Shown in pieces: positions 41,186 through 50,442 of a stretch of 64,000 nucleotides of DNA. This DNA is from CAWBYL01 sp963793025. GTDB lineage: Bacteria; Actinomycetota; Acidimicrobiia; Acidimicrobiales; Acidimicrobilacustridaceae. Below the pieces are notes generated by a model. It was not told where the DNA came from, searched no databases, and saw nothing but the letters and a program-made list of their open reading frames with translations. Location: the NCBI GenBank assembly GCA_963793025.1, contig CAWBYL010000009.1:372001-436000 (forward strand), written 5' to 3'. The first letter of the stretch is position 1; each line of letters starts with the position of its first letter. A program made the position numbers and the translations under genes.

Positions 41186-42844
41186 ATGGCTGGACACGAC
41201 ACCGTTCGCCACGTCGACGCCGTCGTGGTGGGAGCCGGTTTCTCGGGGCTGTACGCCCTGCACCGCCTGCGCCAGCTCGACCTGCAGGTGGTCGTCGTGG
41301 AGGCCGCCGCCGACGTGGGCGGCACGTGGTGGTGGAACCGGTACCCGGGGGCTCGCTGCGACATCGAGTCGAAGGACTACTCCTATTCGTTCTCGCCCGA
41401 ACTCGAGCAGGAGTGGACGTGGTCCGAGCGCTACGCCACCCAGCCCGAGATCCTCGCCTACGTCAACCACGTGGCCGACCGGTTCGAGCTGCGGCGCGAC
41501 ATCATCTTCGACACCCACGTCACGTCGGCGGTGTGGGACGAGCCCACCGCCCGTTGGGTGGTCTCCACCGACGGGGCCGGCACCTTCACCGCTCGGTTCT
41601 GCATCATGGCCGTCGGCGCGTTGTCGAACGCCAAGCGGCCCGAGATCGACGGCATCGACAGCTTTGCCGGGCCCACGTTCCACACCGGTCAGTGGCCCCA
41701 CGACGGCGTCGACTTCAGCGGGCAGCGCGTGGGCGTGATCGGCACCGGCTCGTCGGGCATCCAGGCCATCCCCCTCATCGCTGAGGACGCCGCTCACCTC
41801 ACGGTGTTCCAGCGCACCGCCAACTTCGCCGCCCCGGCCAAGAACGCCCTCATCCCGGCCGAGTCGGTCGCCGAGCTGAAGGGCCGCTACCGCGAGCACC
41901 GAGCGGCCACGCGGGCCTCCCGCGGAGGTGTGTTGGTCGCCGACCCGACCGCCTCGGCGCTGTCCGTCGGTCCCGCCGACCGGGAGGCCAGGCTGGAGGA
42001 GGCGTGGGAGTCGGGCACGCTGTTCGGGCTGCTGTCGTCGTTCAACGACGTCCTTCTCGACCCTGAGGCCAACGACGTCGTGGCCGACTTCGTCCGGGCC
42101 AAGATCCGCTCGATCGTCGAGGACCCGGCCGTCGCCGAGCGGCTGTGCCCGTCCGGGCACGGGATCGGCACCAAGCGGCTGTGCCTGTGCACGAACTACT
42201 ACGAGACCTACAACCGGGAGAACGTGGAGCTCGTCGACCTGCGCCTCACCCCGATCGTGGAGATCGTCGAGCAAGGCGTGCGCACCACCGACGCCACCCA
42301 CCCCCTCGACGCGCTCGTGTTCGCCACCGGCTTCGATGCCATGACCGGCCCCCTGCTCGCCTTCGACATCGTGGGACGGGACGGTCTGCGCCTTCGCGAC
42401 GCGTGGGCCGAGGGGCCTCGGACCTACCTCGGCATCGCCGTCGCCGGCTTCCCCAACCTGTTCACCGTCACCGGTCCGGGGAGCCCGTCGGTGCTGGTCA
42501 ACATGATGGCGTCCATCGAGCAGCACATCGAATGGACCACCGAGGTGATCGGGCACATGGAGGCCGAGGGGATCGCCGTGATCGAGGCCGAGGTCGAAGC
42601 CCAGGACACCTGGATGCGACACGTCGCCGACATGGCCGCCTTCACCCTCTTCCCCACGGGCGACTCCTGGTACCTCGGTGCCAACGTGCCCGGCAAGCCT
42701 CGGGTGTTCATGCCCTACGTCGGCGGGATGGTGATGTTTCGTCAGGCGTGCGACGACGTGGCCTCCGCCGGCTACGAGGGCTTCCGCCTCGTCGCCGGGA
42801 CCCCACCGGGCGACGAGACCATCGCCGTCGGGCAAGGGACCTAG
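41186..42844 (+). CDS. FAD-dependent Baeyer-Villiger monooxygenase (cyclohexanone-monooxygenase type)
   Basis: The 552-residue enzyme has the FAD motif GAGFSG (about 17-22), GGTWWWNRYPGARCDIES (about 45-62), the fingerprint FAGPTFHTGQWP (about 161-172) and the NADPH motif GTGSSG. This is the standard-length CHMO/steroid-monooxygenase type, without the N-terminal extension of the copy at 7869. It would turn a ketone into an ester or lactone. Two TPGTS-type GPGSP positions near 430 also fit. The ATG follows GAGG. Confidence 0.92.
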   Translation: MAGHDTVRHVDAVVVGAGFSGLYALHRLRQLDLQVVVVEAAADVGGTWWWNRYPGARCDIESKDYSYSFSPELEQEWTWSERYATQPEILAYVNHVADRFELRRDIIFDTHVTSAVWDEPTARWVVSTDGAGTFTARFCIMAVGALSNAKRPEIDGIDSFAGPTFHTGQWPHDGVDFSGQRVGVIGTGSSGIQAIPLIAEDAAHLTVFQRTANFAAPAKNALIPAESVAELKGRYREHRAATRASRGGVLVADPTASALSVGPADREARLEEAWESGTLFGLLSSFNDVLLDPEANDVVADFVRAKIRSIVEDPAVAERLCPSGHGIGTKRLCLCTNYYETYNRENVELVDLRLTPIVEIVEQGVRTTDATHPLDALVFATGFDAMTGPLLAFDIVGRDGLRLRDAWAEGPRTYLGIAVAGFPNLFTVTGPGSPSVLVNMMASIEQHIEWTTEVIGHMEAEGIAVIEAEVEAQDTWMRHVADMAAFTLFPTGDSWYLGANVPGKPRVFMPYVGGMVMFRQACDDVASAGYEGFRLVAGTPPGDETIAVGQGT

Positions 42845-42849
42845 CGACG

Positions 42850-42887
42850 CCCAAGGGCCGCCCCGCCGTGGCGGAGCGGCCCCTGGG
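42850..42887. terminator. Hairpin terminator between converging monooxygenase and CoA-transferase genes
   Basis: Arms 42850-42867 and 42870-42887 form an 18-bp GC-rich stem with two mismatches and a two-base loop. The right arm ends directly at the stop of the convergent gene. No clear T-run is present, but the position suits a two-way terminator. Confidence 0.6.
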
Positions 42888-45222
42888 TCATGTCGGTGGG
42901 TCGATGGCCCCGGCCTCGACCAACGCGGCGATCTCGTCGTCGTCGAGCCCGAGCACCTCACGGCACACGAGCACGGTGTGCTCCCCCAACGCCGGTGCGG
43001 CCGAGCACCGCGGTCCGCCCATGATTCCCCCGACGAAGGCCGGCCCCTCGACGACGAGGGGCCCCGACCCGGGCTGGTCCATGGGCACGGGGTAGCCCCT
43101 CGCCACGAACTGGGGGTGCGAAGCCTGGATCCGGGGGTGCAACACCTGACCGGCGGCCACGCCGGCGGACTGCAGCGCCGCTTCGGTCGCCGCCGCGTCG
43201 GCATCGGCCAACCAGGCGGCCATCGAACGGTCGACCTCGACGGCGGCATCCCGCCGCGCCGTCTCGGCGGTCCACGCCGCGTCGACGGTGAGGGCGTCGC
43301 CGGCCACGCTCACCAGGTTGCGCCAGGCGGCGTCGTCGGTGACGCAGACCGCCAACCACGACTCGACCCCGGCGTCGTCAGCGCACCGGTACAGCCCCCA
43401 CGGAGCGTGCACCCCTGAGGTGTTGCCGGTGGGCTGGGCGGCACCGGGTTCGAGGCTCTCGGCGAGGAGCAGGTCTCCCAGCAGGGCCGACACCGCTTCG
43501 AACTGGGCGACGTCGACCCGGACCCCCTCCCCGGTCCGACCACGATGCCGCAGACCGGCCAGGGCCCCGATGGCGCAGAGCCGGCCAGCCAGGTGGTCGG
43601 GATGGATCGTCTGGATGCCGCGCGGAGCGTCGGGCCCGTGGGCCCACAACCAGGTGAGGCCGCCGACGGCGCGTGCGCTCGGTCCGTAGCCCTTCCGGGC
43701 CGCCCACGGACCACGGTCGCCATAGAGCTGGCTGCCCACCAGCACGAGGCGGGGGTTGGCGGCGTGCAGGGTCTCCCAACCCAGGCCGAGACGGTCGATC
43801 ACCCCGGTGGCGTTGTTCTCGATGACCACGTCGACGTGGGGCAGGAGGCGGGTGACCAACTCCCGGCCCGCCGAGGTGCCCAGGTCGGCGCCGAAGCCGA
43901 GCTTGGTGCGGTTCGGAGTGGCGAAGGCGGGGTTCATCTCCCCACCCATCACCATGCGCTGGAAGTCGGGTCGCTGACGGCTCTCGACCTTGATGACACG
44001 CGCTCCCCACTCGCCGAGCACCCGGCCCGCCTCGGGAGCGGCCACTCCACTGCCCACCTCGAGCACGGTGATGCCGGCCAGCGGGAGCCCACCGGTCGTC
44101 GCCCCCGGACGAGGGCCGGGCCGCGGCCTCCACACCGGGGCGCCGGCGACGGCCCGGGCCGGGCCGGCGATCGCTGCTCGGATGCCGTTCACGCCGAACA
44201 GACCGGCGACCACGGCACCCGCGCGGCCGTTGGCGACAGGAAGGTCCACGAACGTGCCCCGAGCGGCGGTGTGCTCGTTGGCCAGCACCTCGGCGGGGGT
44301 CAACACCGGGGTCACCCGTAGGCCGGCGGCGTCCCCCTGGGCGGTGATCTCGTCGCGGGTGTAGGGGGCGAAGCGTTCCGGAAGGCGAGCCATGATCAGC
44401 GCCCGCTCGTCAGGACCGAGCATGGCCGCGTCCCATCCCGGCCCGGTCCACTCCGGCGGCGATCCCAGCCACTCGACCAGGCGCCGCCAGTCGGCCGGGG
44501 TCATGGGTAGGACGATGCGGGCCAGGCCGTCGGTGCATCGGAACAGCGGGTACAGACCGGCGCCGGCGCGGACCTGATCCGTGCCCAGCATGCTCCACAG
44601 GGCCATCGCCATGTCGGTGCACTGCGCCAACGCCAGCACGGAGGAGACGTCGACGAGCTGGCCCACACCGTCGGGGCCCCCTTGGGTGAGAGCGAGCAGA
44701 CCGGCCAGGGCGGCGGTGACCGCGCCGACGTCCTCGGCGAAGCTCCCCGGCGCCGACACGGGCGGGAGATCAGGCTCTCCCGAGCGGTAGACGACGCCGC
44801 CCATGGCCTGGGCGACGAGCTCGGTCGCCGTCCAATCGGCGGCCGGCCCGGTGAGTCCGAACGGCGTCAGGGCCACCACGACCAGGTGAGGATGGCGGGC
44901 GGCGAGCGCCACCGGTGCCAGCGTCGGATCGTTCGCCGCCCAGCCATCGGACACCACGACCAGGTCCGCCCCCGCCAGCAACTCGTGGACCGGATCGGTC
45001 TGGCCCCCCTCGACGGTGAGCACGTCCTTGCCCGCGTTGCGGTGCACGTGGTGCAGGCTCGTGCCGTCGGCCGCGTACTGGAGGCCGATGCCGTCCCACG
45101 CCGCCCTCGGCGGTCTCGATCCGCACGACCTCGGCGCCCAGCTCGGCGTAGAGACGAGTGGCGAAGGCCCCGTGCCCGTCGGTGAGGTCGACGACGCGGA
45201 CGTCTCCGAGGAGGCCGGTCAC
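42888..45222 (-). pseudogene. Tandem CaiB/BaiF CoA-transferase family III protein, frame broken near the N-terminus
   Basis: The protein would have about 777 residues with two CaiB/BaiF domains (about 1-385 and 395-770). The GTG at 45222 opens LLGDVRVVDLTDGHGAF and YAELGAEVVRIETAEG; the frame is lost at about 45095-45108. The natural continuation (GWDGIGLQYAADG, then HRNAGKDVLTVEGG) lies in another frame ending at 42888. The length is one base over a multiple of three. The second domain has the usual ITVLEVGSGVAAPEAGRVLGEWGARV start. Such enzymes move CoA between organic acids, for example bile-acid or branched-chain acids. Confidence 0.78.
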
Positions 45223-45385
45223 GGTCCGACCGACCCCGTCACGGGGGCCAACCGTTCGACGGAGTCGAGGTGGCACGCGGGCCCGTCGTCACCATGACGG
45301 CGAGGTGAACAGGATGCTGGTACGCACATCTGGGCAGCTTCCCACGGCGCTCGCGGCCTCGCCGGACCCCCCGAGTGACGGTGGG

Positions 45386-46816
45386 TCACACGCCGGGGAG
45401 GGACGGCACCTTCCCGGCGGCGATGGCGGCCAGGAGACCCTGATGGTCGATCTCGTTCTGGTCGGCGTAGCGCGTGGCGAAGGCCCGGAACGACTTCACC
45501 CATCCACCGCCCGAGCCCAGGTAGGCGGCGATGGCGATGGCGTCGCCCGACCGGGCGTGGGACCGGGCGAGCGTCCACCCGCAGGCCTGCCCGTAGGCGC
45601 CCATGGCCGCCGCCTCCATGGTCTCGAGGTCGGCCGACGCCTTCCAGTCCCAGAGCTGGCGCAGGTAGTAGTCGTGGTTCAGCCCGTCGGTGCCGCTCAC
45701 GTGCTGCCAGCCGAGGAGGATGTCACTGGTCGCCTGGGTGAGACGCTGGCCCTCCACGACTCTCTGACCCTGGTTGGGGTACCCGCTCGACTCGACGTAG
45801 GGAGCGAGCACCGAGGCCTCGGCCTCCTTGACCTGGAGGAACAAGGGATCGTCGTTGTCCCGTCCGACGAGCAAGGCGACCCAGCACCGGGTGCCGACAC
45901 TGCCCACACCCACCACCTTGCGGGCCAGGTCGACGAACCGGTAGCGCTCAACGAGGTGGCGGCGGTCCTCGGCCAGAGTCAGGCGGTACATGTCGATGGC
46001 CCCGCTCACGACGTCCCAGATGGCGGCGTGCTCGTCAGCCGAGAACAGCTCGCTCACCGGCACCAACAGCGGCGGATCGCTCTTGAAGCGCAGCTCGCCG
46101 TCGACCTCCTCGGTGAGGCGGGCCCGCGCCTTGAGGCGGTCCTTGCTCTCCGCCTTGCGCACCGCCTTCTGGAAGCGGGCCATGGCCTTGGGCCCCACCT
46201 CGGGAGCGACGCGGGCCAGGAGCGCGTCGGCGTCGATGTGGGCGTACCAGATGTCGAGGTTCCCCATGGCTGCGAACTCGGTCATGGCCTGGCAGTAGGC
46301 CCGGGCCGCATCGGACACGATGGCGTCGCGCTCGGCATCGCTGAAACCGCGGTGGCGGGCGGCGATCTCGATGCTGGCCACCAGCCGGGCCACGTCCCAC
46401 TCGAACGGACCCCGGTGGGTCTCGTCGAAGTCGTTGATGTCGAAGACCATCGACCGCTCGGGGGACGCGAAGCCACCGAAGTTGGCCAGGTGGGCGTCGC
46501 CGCAGGCCTGGACCATGATTCCGGAGTTCGGACGCCGACCCAGGTCGGCCGCCATCACCGCCGCCGCGCCGCGATAGAAGGCGAAGGCTGACTCCGACAT
46601 CCGACCGAACCGGATGGGCACCAGGTCGGGGACGCGGTTCACGCACTGGCCGACCAGGACCTCCACCGGATCAGGGCGGTCCGGGGCCGGGGTCCACTCG
46701 CCCGCGGCGGAGCGAGGCAGACGCTGACGGGCGGCGCGACCGTCAGCGGCGCGCTGCTCGGGCTGGGTCACAGCAGCTAGCGGGGTAGGCGTCGGGACGT
46801 CCATTTCGAGCGACAT
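45386..46816 (-). CDS. DUF2252 family protein
   Basis: The 476-residue protein is of DUF2252, which has a kinase-like (APH/choline-kinase) fold: AFAFYRGAAAVMAADL (about 78-93), CGDAHLANFGGF (about 105-116) and FDINDFDETHRGPFEWDV (about 122-139) are the conserved core, with the HLANFG and DFDE parts resembling catalytic and metal loops. Function is unknown. A second copy lies at 54925. A -10-like TAGGTT and a GAGGAG ribosome site precede the ATG. It has a longer N-terminus than the paralogue. Confidence 0.87.
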   Translation of the reverse strand: MSLEMDVPTPTPLAAVTQPEQRAADGRAARQRLPRSAAGEWTPAPDRPDPVEVLVGQCVNRVPDLVPIRFGRMSESAFAFYRGAAAVMAADLGRRPNSGIMVQACGDAHLANFGGFASPERSMVFDINDFDETHRGPFEWDVARLVASIEIAARHRGFSDAERDAIVSDAARAYCQAMTEFAAMGNLDIWYAHIDADALLARVAPEVGPKAMARFQKAVRKAESKDRLKARARLTEEVDGELRFKSDPPLLVPVSELFSADEHAAIWDVVSGAIDMYRLTLAEDRRHLVERYRFVDLARKVVGVGSVGTRCWVALLVGRDNDDPLFLQVKEAEASVLAPYVESSGYPNQGQRVVEGQRLTQATSDILLGWQHVSGTDGLNHDYYLRQLWDWKASADLETMEAAAMGAYGQACGWTLARSHARSGDAIAIAAYLGSGGGWVKSFRAFATRYADQNEIDHQGLLAAIAAGKVPSLPGV

Positions 46817-46946
46817 TCGATTCTCCTCGTCAGAGTTGGCGCGAACCTAGTGCTCAGCCGCCGAACCTTTCCGGCGACGGCTGACGCGCCGGGAGCACGG
46901 GGACCAGTGCCGGTACTGTCCGGCCGTCCCCGACCGAGGAGCCCCG

Positions 46947-47726
46947 GTGATCTTCGAGACGCGTCGGCACCGCCGACGCCGCCAGCGCTACGCCGCCGGG
47001 TTCCTTCCCGAGTGGAGGGATCTGCTCGGGCGCCGCGTCGGACACTGGGCGCTGTTGAGCGACGACGAGCGAGCCCGCGTGGAGGGCCTGGCCCTCACGA
47101 TGATCGCCGACATCCGGTGGGAGGCAGCTCACGGCTTCGAGCTCACCGACGAGATGAGGGTGATCATCGCCGCCCAAGCCGCCATCCTCCTGCTCGGCCT
47201 GCCCGACGACTCGTTCCGGGAGGTGAGCTCGATCCTCGTGCACCCCACCACCATGGTCATGGAGGGTCCCCACTCCCAGCTCGAGGGGCTGATGTCGGAC
47301 GAGCCGGTGGAGCTGCTCGGCGAAGCGTTCTACCGGGGGCCGGTACTCATCGCCTGGGACACGGCCAAGGCCGAGGCCCGCCATCCGGGGCGGGGGGAGA
47401 ACGTCGTCTTCCACGAGTTCGCCCACGCCCTCGACATGCTCGACGGGACCGTGAACGGCACGCCGCCACTGCCCGACCAGACCGCCCTCGATCGCTGGGT
47501 CCGGGTCTGCACGGACGTCTACGAAAAGGTCGTCGTCGGCGCCGCCGGCCACAGCCTGCGCTCCTACGCCGGCGTGAACCCGGCCGAGTTCTTCGCGGTC
47601 GCCACCGAGGTCTTCTTCGATGCCCCCCACACCCTGGGCGAGGAGCACCCCGACCTGTACCGGGTCCTCGCCGACTACTACGGCCAGGACCCGGCCACCA
47701 GGGTCCCGCCCACCCATCGCCACTGA
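46947..47726 (+). CDS. Zinc-dependent peptidase of the MtfA (M90) family
   Basis: The 259-residue protein carries the zinc motif HEFAH at 156-160 and the family segment ILLLGLPDDSF and NPAEFFAVATEVFF (C-terminal glutamate for zinc). MtfA in enterobacteria binds the Mlc repressor and influences sugar uptake; in actinobacteria the target is unknown. It has no signal sequence and is cytoplasmic. Start is GTG at 46947 with GAGGAG upstream. It is divergent from DUF2252. Confidence 0.87.
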   Translation: MIFETRRHRRRRQRYAAGFLPEWRDLLGRRVGHWALLSDDERARVEGLALTMIADIRWEAAHGFELTDEMRVIIAAQAAILLLGLPDDSFREVSSILVHPTTMVMEGPHSQLEGLMSDEPVELLGEAFYRGPVLIAWDTAKAEARHPGRGENVVFHEFAHALDMLDGTVNGTPPLPDQTALDRWVRVCTDVYEKVVVGAAGHSLRSYAGVNPAEFFAVATEVFFDAPHTLGEEHPDLYRVLADYYGQDPATRVPPTHRH

Positions 47727-47763
47727 CCCGCGCGCGCCGTCGGGGTGGCAGGGGGGACCGGTC

Positions 47764-48057
47764 TCACCCGCCGGAGACCGCGGGCAGGATCGAGACCTCG
47801 GTCCCCTCGGGCACCGTCGTCTCGACGCCACCGAGGTCGCGAGCGTTGTCCGCTCCGACGAAGACGTTCACGTGACGCCGGAGGGCGCCGGCCTCGTCGC
47901 GGACCCGTCGCTCGACCGCCGGGTGCACCGCGCCGAGGGCATCGAGCACGCGATCGACGGTGATCGGCTCGCCCACCTCGAGCGTCAGCGTCCCTGCGCC
48001 GGCTCCGGGATCGACCAGATCGGCCAAGGCGCGAGCCAGACGGATCTCCACGTTCAC
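47764..48057 (-). CDS. MoaD/ThiS-like ubiquitin-fold sulfur carrier
   Basis: The 97-residue protein has the beta-grasp fold of MoaD/ThiS and ends in SGG, the C-terminal Gly-Gly that is activated as a thiocarboxylate. Such carriers deliver sulfur in molybdopterin or thiamin synthesis, or modify proteins. The GTG at 48057 overlaps the stop of the BNR-repeat gene (GTGA), so its synthesis is coupled. No E1-like MoeB/ThiF gene is nearby. Two molybdenum enzymes elsewhere in the window use the cofactor, which makes a molybdopterin role possible. Confidence 0.85.
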   Translation of the reverse strand: MNVEIRLARALADLVDPGAGAGTLTLEVGEPITVDRVLDALGAVHPAVERRVRDEAGALRRHVNVFVGADNARDLGGVETTVPEGTEVSILPAVSGG

Positions 48058-49241
48058 GGCAGCACGGCGGTCTTCACGCAGAGCACGGGTGGCAGGTGGC
48101 GGGCCAGCTCGCTCCACGACCCGCCGGCATCGGCCGAACCGAACACCTCACCCGTGCGCGTCCCCACGTAGAGGCCGGTCGGGTCGAGCGAGTCGGCGAC
48201 GAAGCCGTCGCGCAGCACGGTGAGGTACGCGTCGTGGTCGGGGAGCCCGTTGCCCAGTCCCTCCCAGGTCGCCCCTCCGTCGGTGGTGCGAAAGACGCGC
48301 AAGTCCCCCTCCGGGGCGCAGCGGAAGACATCGGAGGTGAGCGGAACCACGTACGCCGTGTCGGGGTCGTGGGGGTCGGCCACCACGGGGAACCCGAACG
48401 TCGACGACAGCGCGTCGGCCCCGACTTCGGTCCACTGCCCGCCGAAGTCGTCGGAGCGGTACACGCCCCAGTGGTGCTGCGCGAACAGCGTGTCGGGCCG
48501 GCTCGGGTGCTGGGCCACCTTGTGGACGCACTGCCCGAACTCCGGCTCCGGGCCGGGAAGGAAGCGAGGCACGATTCCCCGGTTGGCCGGCTCCCAGCTC
48601 TGACCGTCGAGGGTCCGGTAGAAGCCGGCCGACGACACCGCCACCCCGGTTCGCGGGCCCCCGTCGGGATCGGGCACGACCGTGTGCAGGCAGAGCCCTC
48701 CTCCGCCCGCCTGCCACTGGGGGCGGTGCGGGTGGTCCCACAGCGACTCGTCGAGGGCGAAGGTCTCACCGCCGTCCTCCGAGCGGAACAGCGCGGCCGG
48801 CTCCACCCCGACGAACACCACGTCGGGCGCGGCCGGGCTCGCCGGCTGGACCTGCCAGACCCGCGCCACCGCGGCGTCGGCCCGTTCCGGGAAGGCGAGG
48901 GAACCGGCCGACGGCTCGACCCAGGTACCCCCGAGGTCGTCGCTGCGGTAGACCGACGGGCCCCAGTGGGAGCTGGTGGCCCCCACCAGCAGACGCCTCC
49001 GCCCGCCTCGCACGTCGAGGGCGGCGGCATAGACCTCTTCGCCCCGGAACCAGGGTCCCGCCCGACGCCATCCCCGGCGATCCGGGGTCGAGGCGAAGGC
49101 GAACAGGCCCTTGGCCGTACCCACCAGGACCACCACGTCACCCGAGCGGGCCGCCAACGCGCCTCGCGGTGCGGCACCGGGAGGGGGCTCGTCGGGGGCC
49201 CGGAGGTGATGGTCGAACGATGCGACTGGTCGCGTGATCAT
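48054..49241 (-). CDS. BNR/sialidase-like repeat protein
   Basis: The 395-residue protein has several Asp-box (BNR) repeats typical of sialidase-like propellers: YRSDDLGGTW, FRSEDGGETF, YRSDDFGGQW, FRTTDGGATW and GSADAGGSW recur every 40-70 residues. This is a beta-propeller with no signal peptide seen. Sialidase catalytic arginines are not recognised, so it is more likely a binding scaffold. The ATG at 49241 was preferred to the GTG at 49247. It heads an operon with the MoaD-like gene and is divergent from oleA. Confidence 0.83.
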   Translation of the reverse strand: MITRPVASFDHHLRAPDEPPPGAAPRGALAARSGDVVVLVGTAKGLFAFASTPDRRGWRRAGPWFRGEEVYAAALDVRGGRRRLLVGATSSHWGPSVYRSDDLGGTWVEPSAGSLAFPERADAAVARVWQVQPASPAAPDVVFVGVEPAALFRSEDGGETFALDESLWDHPHRPQWQAGGGGLCLHTVVPDPDGGPRTGVAVSSAGFYRTLDGQSWEPANRGIVPRFLPGPEPEFGQCVHKVAQHPSRPDTLFAQHHWGVYRSDDFGGQWTEVGADALSSTFGFPVVADPHDPDTAYVVPLTSDVFRCAPEGDLRVFRTTDGGATWEGLGNGLPDHDAYLTVLRDGFVADSLDPTGLYVGTRTGEVFGSADAGGSWSELARHLPPVLCVKTAVLP

Positions 49242-49403
49242 GCCCACTCCGACTGGTGCGGCGGCCGGGACTCATCGGCGACCGGGACACCGTCGCCGTG
49301 CGGGAACCCTGCCACACCGCACGATCGCCGGCTCGGGGACCCGCTAGGCCTGGGCCGGAGCGAGAATTTTCCGGCTGGCGCAGACGTACGGGCAGGTAGG
49401 TCG

Positions 49404-49409
49404 TACCCT
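49404..49409 (+). promoter_or_regulatory. Candidate -10 box (TACCCT) for leaderless oleA
   Basis: TACCCT stands six bases before the GTG at 49416 and no Shine-Dalgarno sequence is seen. The 174-base divergent region holds no gene. Confidence 0.5.
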
Positions 49410-49415
49410 TTCCGG

Positions 49416-50426
49416 GTGCCTCCCCACTCCTTCACTCGAGCCCACGTCTGGTCGGTAGCCTCGGCCGAAGCACCCGAGGTCGTCACCTCGGACTGGATCG
49501 ACGACCAGCTGGCCGAGACCTACGAGCGGTGCGGCGTGCGGCCCGGCCTGCTGCAGTCGCTCGCCGGGATCCACTCCCGACGCTGGTGGCCAGAGGGCTT
49601 CCGGTTCGACGAGGCCGCGGCCCTCGCCGGGCGGGCCGCCCTCGACGCCGCCGCGGTGGACCCGGCCGACATCGACCTCGTGATCTCCACGTCGGTGAGC
49701 CGCCACCACCTCGAGCCGAGCGTCGCCTGCGCGGTGCACCACCACCTGGGGCTGAGCACCGAGTGCGCCAACTTCGATCTCGGCAACGCCTGCCTCGGCT
49801 TCGTCAACGCCATGACGGTCGCGGCGTCGGCCATCGAGTCCGGCCAGGTCCGCACCGTCCTCATCGTGGACGGCGAGGGCAGCCGGCACACCCAGGAGGT
49901 CACGATCGACCGCCTCCGCTCGCCCGATGCCACCGTCGACGACGTGTTCGCCGAGTTCGCCTCGCTGACCCTCGGGTCGGGCGCCGCCGCCATGGTGATG
50001 GGCGGCCGCCGGGAAGGGAGCCACGCCTTCCTCGGTGGTGTCACCCGGGCCGCGACCCAGCACCACGAGCTCTGCGTCGGGGATCTCGAGAGCATGCGCA
50101 CCGACACCGCCGGGCTGCTCGAGGGCGGGCTGGCCCTGGCCACCGCGACCTACGCGGCGGCCGCCGACGCCGGGTGGGACTGGGGCGGCTGCGACCGCTA
50201 CGTCATGCACCAGATCTCGTCGGTCCACACCACCAAGACGTGCCAGCTCCTCGGTCTCGACCCCGCCAGGGTGCCTCTCACCTATCCGGAGTTCGGCAAC
50301 ATCGGTCCGGCGGCGGTCCCGTACACCCTCGCCTCCATCGCCGACGACCTGACCGACGGCGACCGTGTGCTGCTCCTCGGGGTCGGGTCCGGGCTCAACT
50401 GCTCGTTCGCCGAGCTCACCTGGTAG
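49416..50426 (+). CDS. oleA: OleA, acyl-CoA head-to-head condensing thiolase
   Basis: OleA joins two fatty acyl-CoAs to a beta-keto acid, the first step of long-chain olefin synthesis. The 336-residue protein is a KAS III/thiolase fold with C126 in FDLGNACLGF as nucleophile, H265 in RYVMHQISS and N295 in EFGNIGPAAVP. HLEPSVA with E100 matches the glutamate that distinguishes OleA from FabH (inference by position). The GTG at 49416 is the start. The oleBC and oleD genes follow on the same strand, supporting the assignment. Confidence 0.9.
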   Translation: MPPHSFTRAHVWSVASAEAPEVVTSDWIDDQLAETYERCGVRPGLLQSLAGIHSRRWWPEGFRFDEAAALAGRAALDAAAVDPADIDLVISTSVSRHHLEPSVACAVHHHLGLSTECANFDLGNACLGFVNAMTVAASAIESGQVRTVLIVDGEGSRHTQEVTIDRLRSPDATVDDVFAEFASLTLGSGAAAMVMGGRREGSHAFLGGVTRAATQHHELCVGDLESMRTDTAGLLEGGLALATATYAAAADAGWDWGGCDRYVMHQISSVHTTKTCQLLGLDPARVPLTYPEFGNIGPAAVPYTLASIADDLTDGDRVLLLGVGSGLNCSFAELTW

Positions 50427-50442
50427 CGGCGGTCGCCACCCG

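Noticed and set aside
40373..43249. 958-codon open frame on the minus strand
   Set aside because: Only its last 243 codons (from 41104) read as a separate protein; the rest is antisense to the monooxygenase gene.
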